22,488 nucleotides of DNA. Source: a virus. The stretch spans positions 1 through 22,488 of the IMG/VR virus record IMGVR_UViG_3300047552_000998. The stretch is one strand, 5' to 3'. The notes under the pieces were generated by a model. The model searched no databases and was not told the origin of the DNA. It was given only the letters and a program-made list of their open reading frames with translations. Below, in pieces: positions 14,507 through 22,236 of this stretch. Each line of letters opens with the position of its first letter. Position 1 is the stretch's first letter. The position numbers and the translations under genes were made by a program.

Positions 14507-14982
14507 TATACACCTTTTGATAAAATGTTATTGTTGCGTTTAATAACTTGCTTTTCGATATACTCTACTTTGGTCGTCAACTTCTCAATCTCGGCCGCTT
14601 TGATATCAAGGTCCTTAATATATTGAAGTTGAGCGATAAATAATTCGCTGATTACTTGGGGTAGACGATCTTTAGTAAGATAACGCAGCGACCATAAATC
14701 AGTAGACTGAACATACTTCAAAACCACATGCGGGCTAAATACCTTAAGGATCTTGCGTACTTGAGTCAACTCGGCTACATAATCCTTAGCCATTTCACTA
14801 TACAAGTCGCTGCTTGCAAACTCTTTACGCCAAAATTCTACCTTTGGTACTTCTTTGCGTAACTTCGTATATCGCCGACGAAAGATAATCTCGGTAATAT
14901 AGTTTGCAATATTAATCTTTTTATCCGGAATAATCGTCGAGTTAAATTCTAATGTTTCGTCGCCAACCGATTCCGCAGGCAT
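14506..14982 (-). CDS. Hypothetical helical protein upstream of recA
   Basis: This 158-residue protein is not recognised. It is basic in the middle (EIIFRRRYTKLRKEVP) and helical throughout, with a probable C-terminal coiled coil (about residues 118-150, with IKAAEIEKLTTKVEYIEK). It overlaps the previous gene by 41 bases; an AAAGG element upstream of the ATG at 14982 supports this start. It is translationally coupled to recA, which suggests a related role such as an accessory to recombination, but that is only positional. Confidence 0.75.
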   Translation of the reverse strand: MPAESVGDETLEFNSTIIPDKKINIANYITEIIFRRRYTKLRKEVPKVEFWRKEFASSDLYSEMAKDYVAELTQVRKILKVFSPHVVLKYVQSTDLWSLRYLTKDRLPQVISELFIAQLQYIKDLDIKAAEIEKLTTKVEYIEKQVIKRNNNILSKGV

Positions 14983-15328
14983 TTACCGACCGCCTTTCTT
15001 TTTCCACACCCTCGCCTGTTGCTTCATCATACCAATTGATACATACGTTTTCACCATCGGTGGACCATCCGAGGCCAATCAAATTACGGACAGAAGATCC
15101 AATATTAGGAACAACCTTCTTGCGTAGAATAACATAGCCCGCACAGTTTGATTCGGATCGTATACCTTCTACGTCCCCAAAACAATCAACCTGTTCAATA
15201 GATTGATGGGGCGAATAGCAGATATTCTCGATTAACATATTATCCGGCAAACTACGCCAGTATGCACCGATATCGGCCAGACTCACAATAGCGTCTGGAT
15301 GGTCGTTGAATGAAATTGCAATAATCAT
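14942..15328 (-). CDS. Hypothetical protein
   Basis: This 128-residue protein is not recognised. It opens with a hydrophobic strand (MIIAISFNDHPDAIVSLADI), then has mixed beta sequence with NLIGLGWSTDGENVCINWYD and an Arg-rich end (GWRRNIRI). Cysteines are scattered and make no clear metal site. It starts within the stop of its upstream neighbour (ATGA). Confidence 0.7.
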   Translation of the reverse strand: MIIAISFNDHPDAIVSLADIGAYWRSLPDNMLIENICYSPHQSIEQVDCFGDVEGIRSESNCAGYVILRKKVVPNIGSSVRNLIGLGWSTDGENVCINWYDEATGEGVEKERRSVNACGIGWRRNIRI

Positions 15329-15786
15329 GCTAGTTTATGAATACCCATTTTCTTACGGGTCGCAGGGCTCATTGAGTCAAAAGGATCGTTTTCCTTGGTT
15401 ACTACGCCGGTCCCGCCTCGGTGGTTCTTCACTTTTTGCTGAGCCATACGCAAAAACGCCTCGGTTTGGGTTTGGAGATAGTGGAGATAATAATCAAAGC
15501 ACGCCACTTCGACCTCAACTAGTTTGGTCTTAGTGTTAAGCCGTTTCTTGCTACGTGCCTTGGCTTCCTCTTTGTTATGCTTTTTGTGAGGGTCAACTAA
15601 ATGGTTAGTTGAATCTACACAAACGTATCGCTTGCTACCTTCGCTATAACACGATACGGCCTTATCCGCAGAAGAAGACTTTAGTACCTTACCATTAAAA
15701 CCATACACAATTTTAGGTGCGGTAACATTTACGGTTGGCTTGCTGGTATCCTGACGAAAAATTGCTCCATCATATTTCTTATTCAT
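15325..15786 (-). CDS. Hypothetical basic protein
   Basis: This 153-residue protein is not recognised. It is strongly basic, especially about residues 70-90 (KKHNKEEAKARSKKRLNTKT), and ends with a helix and a DPFDSMSPATRKKMG segment. A nucleic-acid or structural contact is likely from the charge, but no motif identifies it. The frame is open to 15828; I use the ATG at 15786 because it forms an ATGA with the upstream stop and the shorter protein still starts MNKKYDGAIF. Confidence 0.7.
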   Translation of the reverse strand: MNKKYDGAIFRQDTSKPTVNVTAPKIVYGFNGKVLKSSSADKAVSCYSEGSKRYVCVDSTNHLVDPHKKHNKEEAKARSKKRLNTKTKLVEVEVACFDYYLHYLQTQTEAFLRMAQQKVKNHRGGTGVVTKENDPFDSMSPATRKKMGIHKLA

Positions 15787-16055
15787 GCTTTCCCCAATAT
15801 ATACTGATACGACTGATCCCCAACGCATACAATATCTACGATTTTGTTGGGGGAAGAACTGCTGTCCGCAGACACATTACTGATATAAATTACGCCGTCA
15901 AACTGATGTACTGCCGATTCGCCTACACAATATGGACACTTGGCTGATATTTTTACATGAACGTCCACGTTGGGGTCGCGGCAATATACAAACAATAGTT
16001 TACGCTGGCAACGCTCGCAGCGTACCGGCACACTTTCCTCTTCAATATTTGTCAT
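15783..16055 (-). CDS. Small zinc-ribbon protein
   Basis: This 90-residue protein has a clear four-cysteine zinc ribbon, C13-x2-C16 (VRCERCQRK) and C40-x2-C43 (KCPYCVG), on beta strands. An acidic and serine-rich middle follows, then a hydrophobic C-terminus. Such ribbons bind nucleic acid or protein; the partner is unknown. An AAGGT ribosome-binding site lies just upstream of the ATG, which overlaps the previous gene as ATGA. Confidence 0.75.
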   Translation of the reverse strand: MTNIEEESVPVRCERCQRKLLFVYCRDPNVDVHVKISAKCPYCVGESAVHQFDGVIYISNVSADSSSSPNKIVDIVCVGDQSYQYILGKA

Positions 16056-16372
16056 TTCTTACCTTCCATGATATATCGAGTCTTTTGGGCGGCGGATAAC
16101 TTAGCCAACGACTTGTCTGGCTTCTTATTCTTACGCCACCACGGTTGAGGCTTCGGCTTGGGAAGCCCGCGTTCTTTTTCTAACTGTCGTGTATTGGCTT
16201 CCGCTAAGGCACCAACAGTCTTCGGCTTATTAGTGTCTACGCCAACAGAAGGAATACTATATACTCGGAAGTATTTCTTCTTTTTATGCTGAATAGACTT
16301 AGGGCATTTCCCTACCCGAAAATACTTTTCGTGCCGCTCACCGTCTTTAGACTGAAATTCATACATCGGCAT
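16052..16372 (-). CDS. Small basic protein with an FmdB-like N-terminus
   Basis: This 106-residue protein begins MPMYEFQSKDGERHEKYF, which recalls the FmdB-type start (MP.Y.F.C..C), but the cysteine pairs are missing and only a single cysteine (GKCPKS) remains, so no zinc ribbon can form. The rest is rich in Lys, Arg and Pro (PKPKPQPWWRKNKKPDKS) and probably disordered, with nucleic-acid affinity. I chose the ATG at 16372, four bases after the upstream stop, over the extended frame to 16411, because the family-like start is there. Confidence 0.6.
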   Translation of the reverse strand: MPMYEFQSKDGERHEKYFRVGKCPKSIQHKKKKYFRVYSIPSVGVDTNKPKTVGALAEANTRQLEKERGLPKPKPQPWWRKNKKPDKSLAKLSAAQKTRYIMEGKK

Positions 16373-16376
16373 ATGC

Positions 16377-17054
16377 TTACTTGTGACCCTTTGCTTTCTG
16401 CCAAGCGTCAATGAGACTCTTGGTAATCCCGCCCTGAATAGAGTCCGCGATAGGAGCGAACTCCTCCCATGTGATTACGCCGTCCTGCTTGGCTTGTTCG
16501 ATAGATTCCCAAGTTTGTTTTAGGGCTCGGTTAGAAATCACGGTGTAGATGATTAATCCTAGCACGATTAAGGCGGTAATCAGAGCAACATATAGGAGAT
16601 ATTGGAAAACGAACAGTAAAGTAATGGAACCGGCGAATATACATCCGGCAATAACCATTAACTTAAAGTTGCGTAACGTACCGGTAAAGACCAAGGCCCC
16701 GGCCACAAAGATACCAATACCAGAAATCACGCTAATCGTAACAAGGTAAGACTTGTAGCGTTTGAGCGAGGAATCTCGTTCGGCCTGTAGGTCACGCCCC
16801 AATTTCTCGTTATTCTTATTGAGGGCTACCACATTCTTATTGGCGTCGGCGACATGCTTATCAATATTCTTGGTTTCTTCATGGATAGAAGGATCGTCAG
16901 TTAACGTATTGATATTAGCCGCCGAAGTCTTGATTTCGGCAAGATGCTCGACTACACTAGCGGCCTGTCCCTTGCTGTCCTGCAAAGTTTTGGTGCCGCT
17001 AGATGCACATCCCGCTAAAAACAACGCACAAAGTATGCCTACGATAGACTTCAT
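16377..17054 (-). CDS. Putative membrane lipoprotein with three membrane segments (lysis or envelope role possible)
   Basis: This 225-residue protein starts with a lipoprotein signal, MKSIVGILCALFLAGCASS, with a lipobox LAGC and lipidation at C16. A helical, likely coiled-coil stretch follows to about residue 100. Three hydrophobic segments come next (about 103-125, 130-150 and 152-174), then a short cytoplasmic tail with a calcium-loop-like DGVITWEEF (191-199). Lipid anchor plus coiled coil plus membrane span is the layout of unimolecular spanins, and multiple spans recall holins, but this combination matches neither cleanly. A role in lysis or in superinfection control at the envelope is reasonable. 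AAAGGA lies six bases before the start. Confidence 0.78.
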   Translation of the reverse strand: MKSIVGILCALFLAGCASSGTKTLQDSKGQAASVVEHLAEIKTSAANINTLTDDPSIHEETKNIDKHVADANKNVVALNKNNEKLGRDLQAERDSSLKRYKSYLVTISVISGIGIFVAGALVFTGTLRNFKLMVIAGCIFAGSITLLFVFQYLLYVALITALIVLGLIIYTVISNRALKQTWESIEQAKQDGVITWEEFAPIADSIQGGITKSLIDAWQKAKGHK

Positions 17055-17057
17055 AAA

Positions 17058-17264
17058 TTATCCTTTAGATAATATCTTAATAGCCGTATTCATAATATTC
17101 AACGCCGTCAGCCGCCCCGGACCTGTACGCCCGCTAATAATATCACCACCACCGCCGCCCTCTTCGGGGCTGTCGTTATAGATTTCTAGGTTAAACTGCT
17201 GCGTTAATAAGAACGTGCGTTCAACACTATATAAAGTATTGTTAGGTGGTTGATAAATAATCAT
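17058..17264 (-). CDS. Small hypothetical protein with a glycine run
   Basis: This 68-residue protein is not recognised. It has a beta-rich start (MIIYQPPNNTLYSVERTFLL), a flexible EEGGGGGD linker and a short helix near the end (LNIMNTAIKILS). It lies just after the Ig-like protein and shares its start with that gene's stop (TAATG), so it may be part of the same virion-surface group. Confidence 0.6.
   Translation of the reverse strand: MIIYQPPNNTLYSVERTFLLTQQFNLEIYNDSPEEGGGGGDIISGRTGPGRLTALNIMNTAIKILSKG
17061..17066 (-). promoter_or_regulatory. Ribosome-binding site AAAGGA for the lipoprotein
   Basis: AAAGGA lies six bases before the ATG at 17054, at the end of the small upstream gene. This is one of four starts with this exact core and spacing. 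Confidence 0.65.
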
Positions 17265-17782
17265 TAGGTGGCCGCTCCGATGGTCTGGGTGGTGCCGTTA
17301 TCGCTAATGGTCTGCGTTGTAAGTACCGTGGTGTTATCAGTATCATATACATTAATACCGCCAGCAGCACTGATATCGGTCTTACCGAAGAACCGCTGGT
17401 AGAGCAATACCATTTGGTCACGGAAGGTGGTAGCAGGACCAACAGGCAGGGTAGTAGTAACGTTATCTAAGCCTGTAGAGGACAGGGTAACAGTACCAAT
17501 AGTATCAGAAGTGTAAAAGATCTGCGGCGAGGCTGTATAAGACTGGTTGGTAGAATTGAAAATTACCGCAACCGCATCCGCGTTGGTTTCGGCTTGAGAG
17601 AGGGTAACGTAATACATACCGCCCTCTAACTCAATAGGAGTATTGGTTAACGCTGTAAAAGCACCTGCGTCTTTAGATACCTTGCCCGTCACAGCGGACG
17701 CGGCCCCGGTAACAGGCTCGCCAGTAACCTTATTAAAGACGTAAACATAGATTTTCTGGTTAGATAAGTTTTTATACAGCAT
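17264..17782 (-). CDS. Ig-like beta-sandwich protein, probable virion-surface or baseplate accessory
   Basis: This 172-residue protein has an N-terminal domain with the pattern of phage tail-associated Ig-like proteins: TGEPVTGAASAVTGKVSKD, then a TNTPIELEGGMYYVTLSQAE segment, then VAVIFNSTNQ. The remainder is Thr-rich, ending in a VYDTDNTTVLTTQ repeat-like strand pair. Such proteins hold receptor-binding or spike proteins to the tail, and the beta-helix gene immediately upstream supports that. Its start overlaps the beta-helix stop as TAATG. The fold is recognised from pattern only, so the exact family is open. Confidence 0.65.
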   Translation of the reverse strand: MLYKNLSNQKIYVYVFNKVTGEPVTGAASAVTGKVSKDAGAFTALTNTPIELEGGMYYVTLSQAETNADAVAVIFNSTNQSYTASPQIFYTSDTIGTVTLSSTGLDNVTTTLPVGPATTFRDQMVLLYQRFFGKTDISAAGGINVYDTDNTTVLTTQTISDNGTTQTIGAAT

Positions 17783-18906
17783 TATTGAATACCTATTCTT
17801 GTATGACGCACCAAAGAGGGTAACGCCCCGTAATTATCACCATAATGAATACTATAACCAAAACCGGTCACATGCGGGAGTAAATATAGGCCGGTAGTTG
17901 CATGAGAAGAGAATAACCCCGTGTGTTGTACCCGCATACTTTCAGATAGGGCGTTCAAACCGGCAATTGATCGTGTGCCGGTAGAGTCAATCATGTTGTA
18001 TAGATTGTAATTAGTAACAGATGGAATCCATCCAGTGGCGTTGGAAGCGTTGAACAGGGTTAATCCACTACTAAATATGTTATTTGATACATGCCATAGG
18101 CCAGCGTGATTGTTGCTGCTATAGGTCATATGGTTTTCTGGAATATCGACAAAGGTATTGTTGAGAATACTATATCCATATCCCGCTAGCCCATAAGAAC
18201 CAGCAATGCCGATTTTAGAACCAATAATAATACAGTTAGACACTACTCCATAAGCCCCGAGGCTAATTGCAGCAGTGCTAGCGGTAGATGAGTTATTCCA
18301 AACAATGCAATTGTGAATGCGTGTAAACGACGGCGAAGTGGCTACAATTGCCGCCGTCATGTTATTCGTTTGCGGAATAAATACATCGCAGTTATCAATA
18401 ATAGCGTTATTACTTGAAGTGGTAATTGCGTGGCTACTGGATGAAGTGTTGGTGCTTACGACTTTGCAACCAACTAAGGCTCCTTGCCGTAGGTTAACCG
18501 CCGGTTTTGAGGCGGTAGATCCGCTGGTAGTAATATGACATCCGTATAAGTGCGTATAGTCTGTTAACTGTAGTGTTGTATTACTAGATAATACTAAGCG
18601 AGCCAAGTTGGATTCGTTGAGTAAAACCCCGGAAGATCGCCGAGTATCCACAGGTTGTAAACTAGTGTCTACGGCAACATAACGTAATGGCGAAATATTT
18701 GTCCCTGTTGCCGCCGCCACAATATCCGTTCCCGGAAGGTGATAGTTGCCGTTGTTAATAATGTATACGGTATCGCCAGCGGTAGGAGTTTTGCTGCTGC
18801 CAAAAGCCTCAGTGATAAGGAATGGACCGTTAGCACCGCCCGTATCAAAGGGTGCCGACCCGTTCTTACTGCCTGTTCCTGTTGCTGAAACGTAGTATAT
18901 TGCCAT
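17782..18906 (-). CDS. Right-handed parallel beta-helix protein (tail-spike or polysaccharide-binding protein)
   Basis: This 374-residue protein begins AIYYVSATGTGSKNGSAPFD and continues to AGDTVYIINNGNYHLPG, the usual opening of right-handed beta-helix proteins of the pectate-lyase type. Repeated rung-like stretches with Asn and short hydrophobic turns follow (NNAIIDNCDVFI, RIHNCIVWNNSST, VVSNCIIIGSKIGIA, SILNNTFVDIPE). No catalytic residues can be named by eye. Such proteins bind or cut host polysaccharide on phage tails. An AGAGG site lies upstream, with two bases between it and the previous gene's stop. It could also be a minor capsid decoration. Confidence 0.75.
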   Translation of the reverse strand: MAIYYVSATGTGSKNGSAPFDTGGANGPFLITEAFGSSKTPTAGDTVYIINNGNYHLPGTDIVAAATGTNISPLRYVAVDTSLQPVDTRRSSGVLLNESNLARLVLSSNTTLQLTDYTHLYGCHITTSGSTASKPAVNLRQGALVGCKVVSTNTSSSSHAITTSSNNAIIDNCDVFIPQTNNMTAAIVATSPSFTRIHNCIVWNNSSTASTAAISLGAYGVVSNCIIIGSKIGIAGSYGLAGYGYSILNNTFVDIPENHMTYSSNNHAGLWHVSNNIFSSGLTLFNASNATGWIPSVTNYNLYNMIDSTGTRSIAGLNALSESMRVQHTGLFSSHATTGLYLLPHVTGFGYSIHYGDNYGALPSLVRHTRIGIQ

Positions 18907-18908
18907 AA

Positions 18909-20318
18909 TTAAGCCTCTGAAACTCCGCTACGCATACGCATACGAGCACGCGACGGTCTTGCAGCCTCTTTTCCTTGGATAAAGGTGTTGTACAACTTCA
19001 TAATTCTATCGCCGGTAGTAGCAGAAGTATCGCCACTAAAGATACTAAACATACGAATTCCTAGGTGTTGATAACCAGAAAGCATGACGTACGCAATATC
19101 GTCGGCGTTATAAATATATTGATTACCGTTTGTATAAGCGGCGGATAATTCGTCTGGTACGGGACACCATGGTATAATAGAACGGTTCGATCCGCTGATT
19201 GCGGTTAAACGACTAGCGACAAAATTCTTATATACTTCGCCAGTAGTGCTGCCGTAGATAGTGGAAGGCACATGGTATCTATTAACAATAATCGGGCCGT
19301 ATAAAGTTGGACAAAAGTAATCTAAACGAGCGTCAGTAAGCCCGGACGAATATCGAACGAATGGATTAATAACGTCCCGCAAGCCGTATCCGCCGGTATA
19401 GTGGGCAAATAATTGTCCGTAATTACACACCCGCGATTCTGGGAATATCGCCTTAACCGGCTCATACCACGATTTATAAATGGCGTAATCTTTACATAAT
19501 TCTGCCGCTGGCGTCCAGAAATTATACCAAGATTGGTTTACACCTTGGAAATAAGGTAATCCGGTAATATTGGGGGCGGGGTTCCCATCAGCATAATATT
19601 TAGCAAGCAAACCTGTCAGAGTGACAGGTACAAACCTTGTTCCATTTTCACGACGTTCATACAACGTTTCAGTAGTATTACGAGGATCGTTAATCATATC
19701 CGTCCACGAACCGTCGTGAACATAAACGCCGTGGCCGTAGTTACCCGTAGTAGAGTGTAAAATTTCCTCAGCAGGAGAGGTGCCGTGCGTAACTTCGATA
19801 TCTTCATTAAACAGCCACGGATAGCATAAATTACGCGAATCTAACTCACTCTTAAGCAATGGCAAGAATTGGTCAGCCCACGCTCTGGCCCGTGCAATCC
19901 CGGTAGCGGCATAGAAAGTCGAGCGTCTATAAACGCCAGTACCGCAACCATCTTCGATTTGATCCAATAATCCACCTGTAGGGTATCCCATGGTGGTAAA
20001 ATGATTATGGGTGCCGAAGTTATGGACCATAACCGCACCCATATAGCACCCAGTACCAAACCATCCGCTACCGCGTACATATCCAAGATATTCAAACCAG
20101 TCGCCAATAGTTTGAGCGATACCGGTGATATTGTGCGACCGATTGGCGTAACCCGGGGGTTTGTCCCAAGAGGGAACATCTACCCGAACGCGAGCAATTT
20201 GATGAATATTTGGGTGGTTATTTACCGGGTGAGTGGCGTCAACAATGTTATAAAAGACAAAAAACAACGGATCGGGAATCCGGTTAGATACGTTGGATTG
20301 TGTGACAGGAGGCGGCAT
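18909..20318 (-). CDS. Large glycosidase-like or tail-surface protein
   Basis: This 469-residue protein has no signal peptide and many aromatic residues. Blocks such as WFEYLGYVRGSGWFG, YPWLFNEDIEVTHG, YDYFCPTLYGP-like strands (LDYFCPTLYGPI) and YVMLSGYQHLGIRMFSIF have the look of a TIM-barrel glycosidase, with a possible catalytic acid in NEDIE. The family cannot be fixed by eye. The end is Arg-rich (SRARMRMRSG), which is unusual for such enzymes. Its position next to the beta-helix and Ig-like genes suggests it binds or cuts host surface glycans. The start has a weak ribosome-binding site; the gap to the upstream gene is five bases. Confidence 0.6.
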   Translation of the reverse strand: MPPPVTQSNVSNRIPDPLFFVFYNIVDATHPVNNHPNIHQIARVRVDVPSWDKPPGYANRSHNITGIAQTIGDWFEYLGYVRGSGWFGTGCYMGAVMVHNFGTHNHFTTMGYPTGGLLDQIEDGCGTGVYRRSTFYAATGIARARAWADQFLPLLKSELDSRNLCYPWLFNEDIEVTHGTSPAEEILHSTTGNYGHGVYVHDGSWTDMINDPRNTTETLYERRENGTRFVPVTLTGLLAKYYADGNPAPNITGLPYFQGVNQSWYNFWTPAAELCKDYAIYKSWYEPVKAIFPESRVCNYGQLFAHYTGGYGLRDVINPFVRYSSGLTDARLDYFCPTLYGPIIVNRYHVPSTIYGSTTGEVYKNFVASRLTAISGSNRSIIPWCPVPDELSAAYTNGNQYIYNADDIAYVMLSGYQHLGIRMFSIFSGDTSATTGDRIMKLYNTFIQGKEAARPSRARMRMRSGVSEA

Positions 20319-20323
20319 TCTAC

Positions 20324-21094
20324 TTATAATACACTATTATCATAAGCGAAAGAGGCGTCCACAATCGCCGGGATAGATGCGATATCATAAATACCCGAAC
20401 AGGACCAACTGTTCATTTCTACCACTTTATATACCCCTTCGTCGGTCATATAGGCTAAATCAATAACATAATGCGACCCAACATTTATCCGGGGTTGTAA
20501 ACGTATTAAAGTCGTATAGGCGGTTTGTAACAGTTTTGGCGACACCAAAACAGTTTTCTCGTTGTAAACCCCGTGCGTAACGATTTTCCCGTTGGCGATA
20601 TGGAACCGAATTTCGTGCCCGATATTATGGACAGGTCCGACTACGGCCATTTGAGTGTCTAATTTTGCCTCGATTCCAACCTCTTCTAAACTCTGCCCTT
20701 CTTCTAGTATAAAACCGGACCACGGCTTCCATCCAGAGTTAGGGCGGCAAAATATACGCGGAGCATGGCAACGGCGAGATTCCCTTAATACGCCCACCGG
20801 AATCCACGACGCCCGATAATTAACCGCCTGCGGCCCAATCGAGGCGGCATATTGAGAGTAGTCGAAGGTTTCCAAAGTATCGCCGATAGAGAGGCAGGAC
20901 CGATATTCTGGATATTTACGCCACAGTTTACGCATCCCGTATATGCTCATTAAAGCACAGGTGGGAGATAAATCGGGACCGCTAAAGGTATCTAGAGTAG
21001 GATCGTAGATAATGATTCTGTCGCTAGCATACGCCCGAATCGCCTCGTTAATCTCATGGGTATCAAATTCGGTGTCGAGTAGTAAACACTTCAT
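20324..21094 (-). CDS. ATP-grasp domain protein (DUF4343/R2K-like)
   Basis: This 256-residue protein carries the C-terminal ATP-grasp metal and nucleotide site. HYVIDLAYMTDEG holds D212, followed by VYKVVEMNSWSCSGIYD with E226 and N228, as in the DUF4343 (R2K-type) family. The first 110 residues vary and end in GPQAVNYRASWIPVGVLR, a likely substrate region. ATP-grasp enzymes of this type are predicted to make amide or peptide bonds, and phage copies may modify proteins or small molecules. The substrate here is unknown. It overlaps the macro-like gene as ATGA and has AAAGGT seven bases upstream of its ATG. Confidence 0.8.
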   Translation of the reverse strand: MKCLLLDTEFDTHEINEAIRAYASDRIIIYDPTLDTFSGPDLSPTCALMSIYGMRKLWRKYPEYRSCLSIGDTLETFDYSQYAASIGPQAVNYRASWIPVGVLRESRRCHAPRIFCRPNSGWKPWSGFILEEGQSLEEVGIEAKLDTQMAVVGPVHNIGHEIRFHIANGKIVTHGVYNEKTVLVSPKLLQTAYTTLIRLQPRINVGSHYVIDLAYMTDEGVYKVVEMNSWSCSGIYDIASIPAIVDASFAYDNSVL

Positions 21095-21444
21095 TTAATA
21101 TACCTTTGCAAATTACCAATAAAGGATACATTGGGCGGAATATTCTTAAACACGGTTGCAATTTCGGCAGGCTTATATCCGGCCAGCCCGCATCCAATAT
21201 CTACCACTTCAAATTGCAGGTCGGGAGATTGACGAGCAAATTCTACAAAGTCGGCAACATATTCGGCAATTTTGTCTAGAGGGAGGGTGTTGAGTTTTGC
21301 GTCTTTAGTTGGGATAGCGTATGAAGAACCTGCGAGGCCGACGCCGCACCCATATACGGCCCCGTGGTGACGTTTGGCGTGCAGGGCACTACCGGCTCCA
21401 TGGCGACCCGCTAGATTGGAACCAAAAACAAAAATCGTGCTCAT
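21091..21444 (-). CDS. Macro-domain-like (ADP-ribose-type) protein
   Basis: This 117-residue protein has FVFGSNLAGRHGAGSALHAK, GVGLAGSSYAIPTKD and DIGCGLAGYKPAEIATVF. This pattern matches small macro-like proteins of the A1S_2505 type, which are predicted to bind ADP-ribose or related metabolites. The glycine-rich turns and Asn-10 are in the usual binding-site positions. It could hydrolyse ADP-ribose adducts, bind nucleotide signals or act in metabolite repair. The ATP-grasp gene begins within its stop, which suggests coordinated expression. Confidence 0.82.
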   Translation of the reverse strand: MSTIFVFGSNLAGRHGAGSALHAKRHHGAVYGCGVGLAGSSYAIPTKDAKLNTLPLDKIAEYVADFVEFARQSPDLQFEVVDIGCGLAGYKPAEIATVFKNIPPNVSFIGNLQRYIK

Positions 21445-21831
21445 CTATTTATTCTCACTATGGTTTTGCAACTTATAAATCATATCTTCAATTTCGTCAT
21501 CGCGAAAATGAGATTTAATCAAATCCCATGTATGACCATATAAATTGTTACAAGATCCGACTTTGCGGTTGCGGATATCTTTGTCTAGATCCAGCAAGAT
21601 AGGATCCATATCTTTGTTCTTAATTGCGTCTTGATGTAGGGCGGTTAACAACTGATTTTTCCATGACGGATGTTTGCGTTTCCATAATATCCATGCCGCT
21701 ACCCACTGTACCGGCAAATATAAAGCGTGCAATTTATCCCATGTCCACGCTAAGAGCATAGCAATGCCAGCCCCTCCCGCCGCACCAATAACACCAGCCC
21801 CGACAATATTAACTACCCACACCTGCCACAT
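21445..21831 (-). CDS. Membrane protein with one N-terminal transmembrane segment
   Basis: This 128-residue protein has an N-terminal hydrophobic helix (about 5-28, with IVGAGVIGAAGGAGIAMLLA) and a Trp-rich amphipathic stretch (PVQWVAAWILWKRKHPSWK). A soluble charged C-terminus ends in DDEIEDMIYKLQNHSENK. The layout suits a small membrane-anchored protein, possibly a holin-like or envelope protein, but the family is not recognised. It starts at the ATG at 21831 after a GAGGT site and ends one base before the macro-like gene. Confidence 0.7.
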   Translation of the reverse strand: MWQVWVVNIVGAGVIGAAGGAGIAMLLAWTWDKLHALYLPVQWVAAWILWKRKHPSWKNQLLTALHQDAIKNKDMDPILLDLDKDIRNRKVGSCNNLYGHTWDLIKSHFRDDEIEDMIYKLQNHSENK

Positions 21832-21876
21832 TAGTCAACCTCGCTTTCGTCATCTATGATTACACTTGCATACGTT

Positions 21877-22236
21877 TCACTGATTTTGGCAACTCTTTCT
21901 ACCATACGCGGTCAACAATTCGTGTTTACAGTATTGTGCAAACACCGAAGAAAAGACAAAGGCGGCGTTACTAATTTCCAAACTGTCGTTTACCACAATT
22001 AAATCGAGGGGGTTAGCCCAAACCGCTCTAGTCCATCCTTCCCCAAATGCTTCGTCAATAGTTTTACCACCGTCAGAACAGGCAATACACCGCTCTGACA
22101 GGCTGAAACAAGCGGGAACAATACCGTTTGACCGCCCTATCTTTCTCACAGTCAAAAGCGACATTTCAAATGTGTCGGGGTCGTACTCCACTACCATATC
22201 ACCTTCGTGAATTTCGTTATCTAATAGGTCTTTCAT
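21877..22236 (-). CDS. Hypothetical protein
   Basis: This 119-residue protein is not recognised. It begins MKDLLDNEIHEGDMVV and has a beta-rich middle, with CIACSDG holding two close cysteines. That pair alone is not a metal site. The 'GD.V' turn near the start is common in small phage proteins. The frame is open to 22260; I chose the ATG at 22236 because GGAG lies five bases upstream. The 45 bases between it and the next gene (21832-21876) contain no feature I can identify. Confidence 0.65.
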   Translation of the reverse strand: MKDLLDNEIHEGDMVVEYDPDTFEMSLLTVRKIGRSNGIVPACFSLSERCIACSDGGKTIDEAFGEGWTRAVWANPLDLIVVNDSLEISNAAFVFSSVFAQYCKHELLTAYGRKSCQNQ

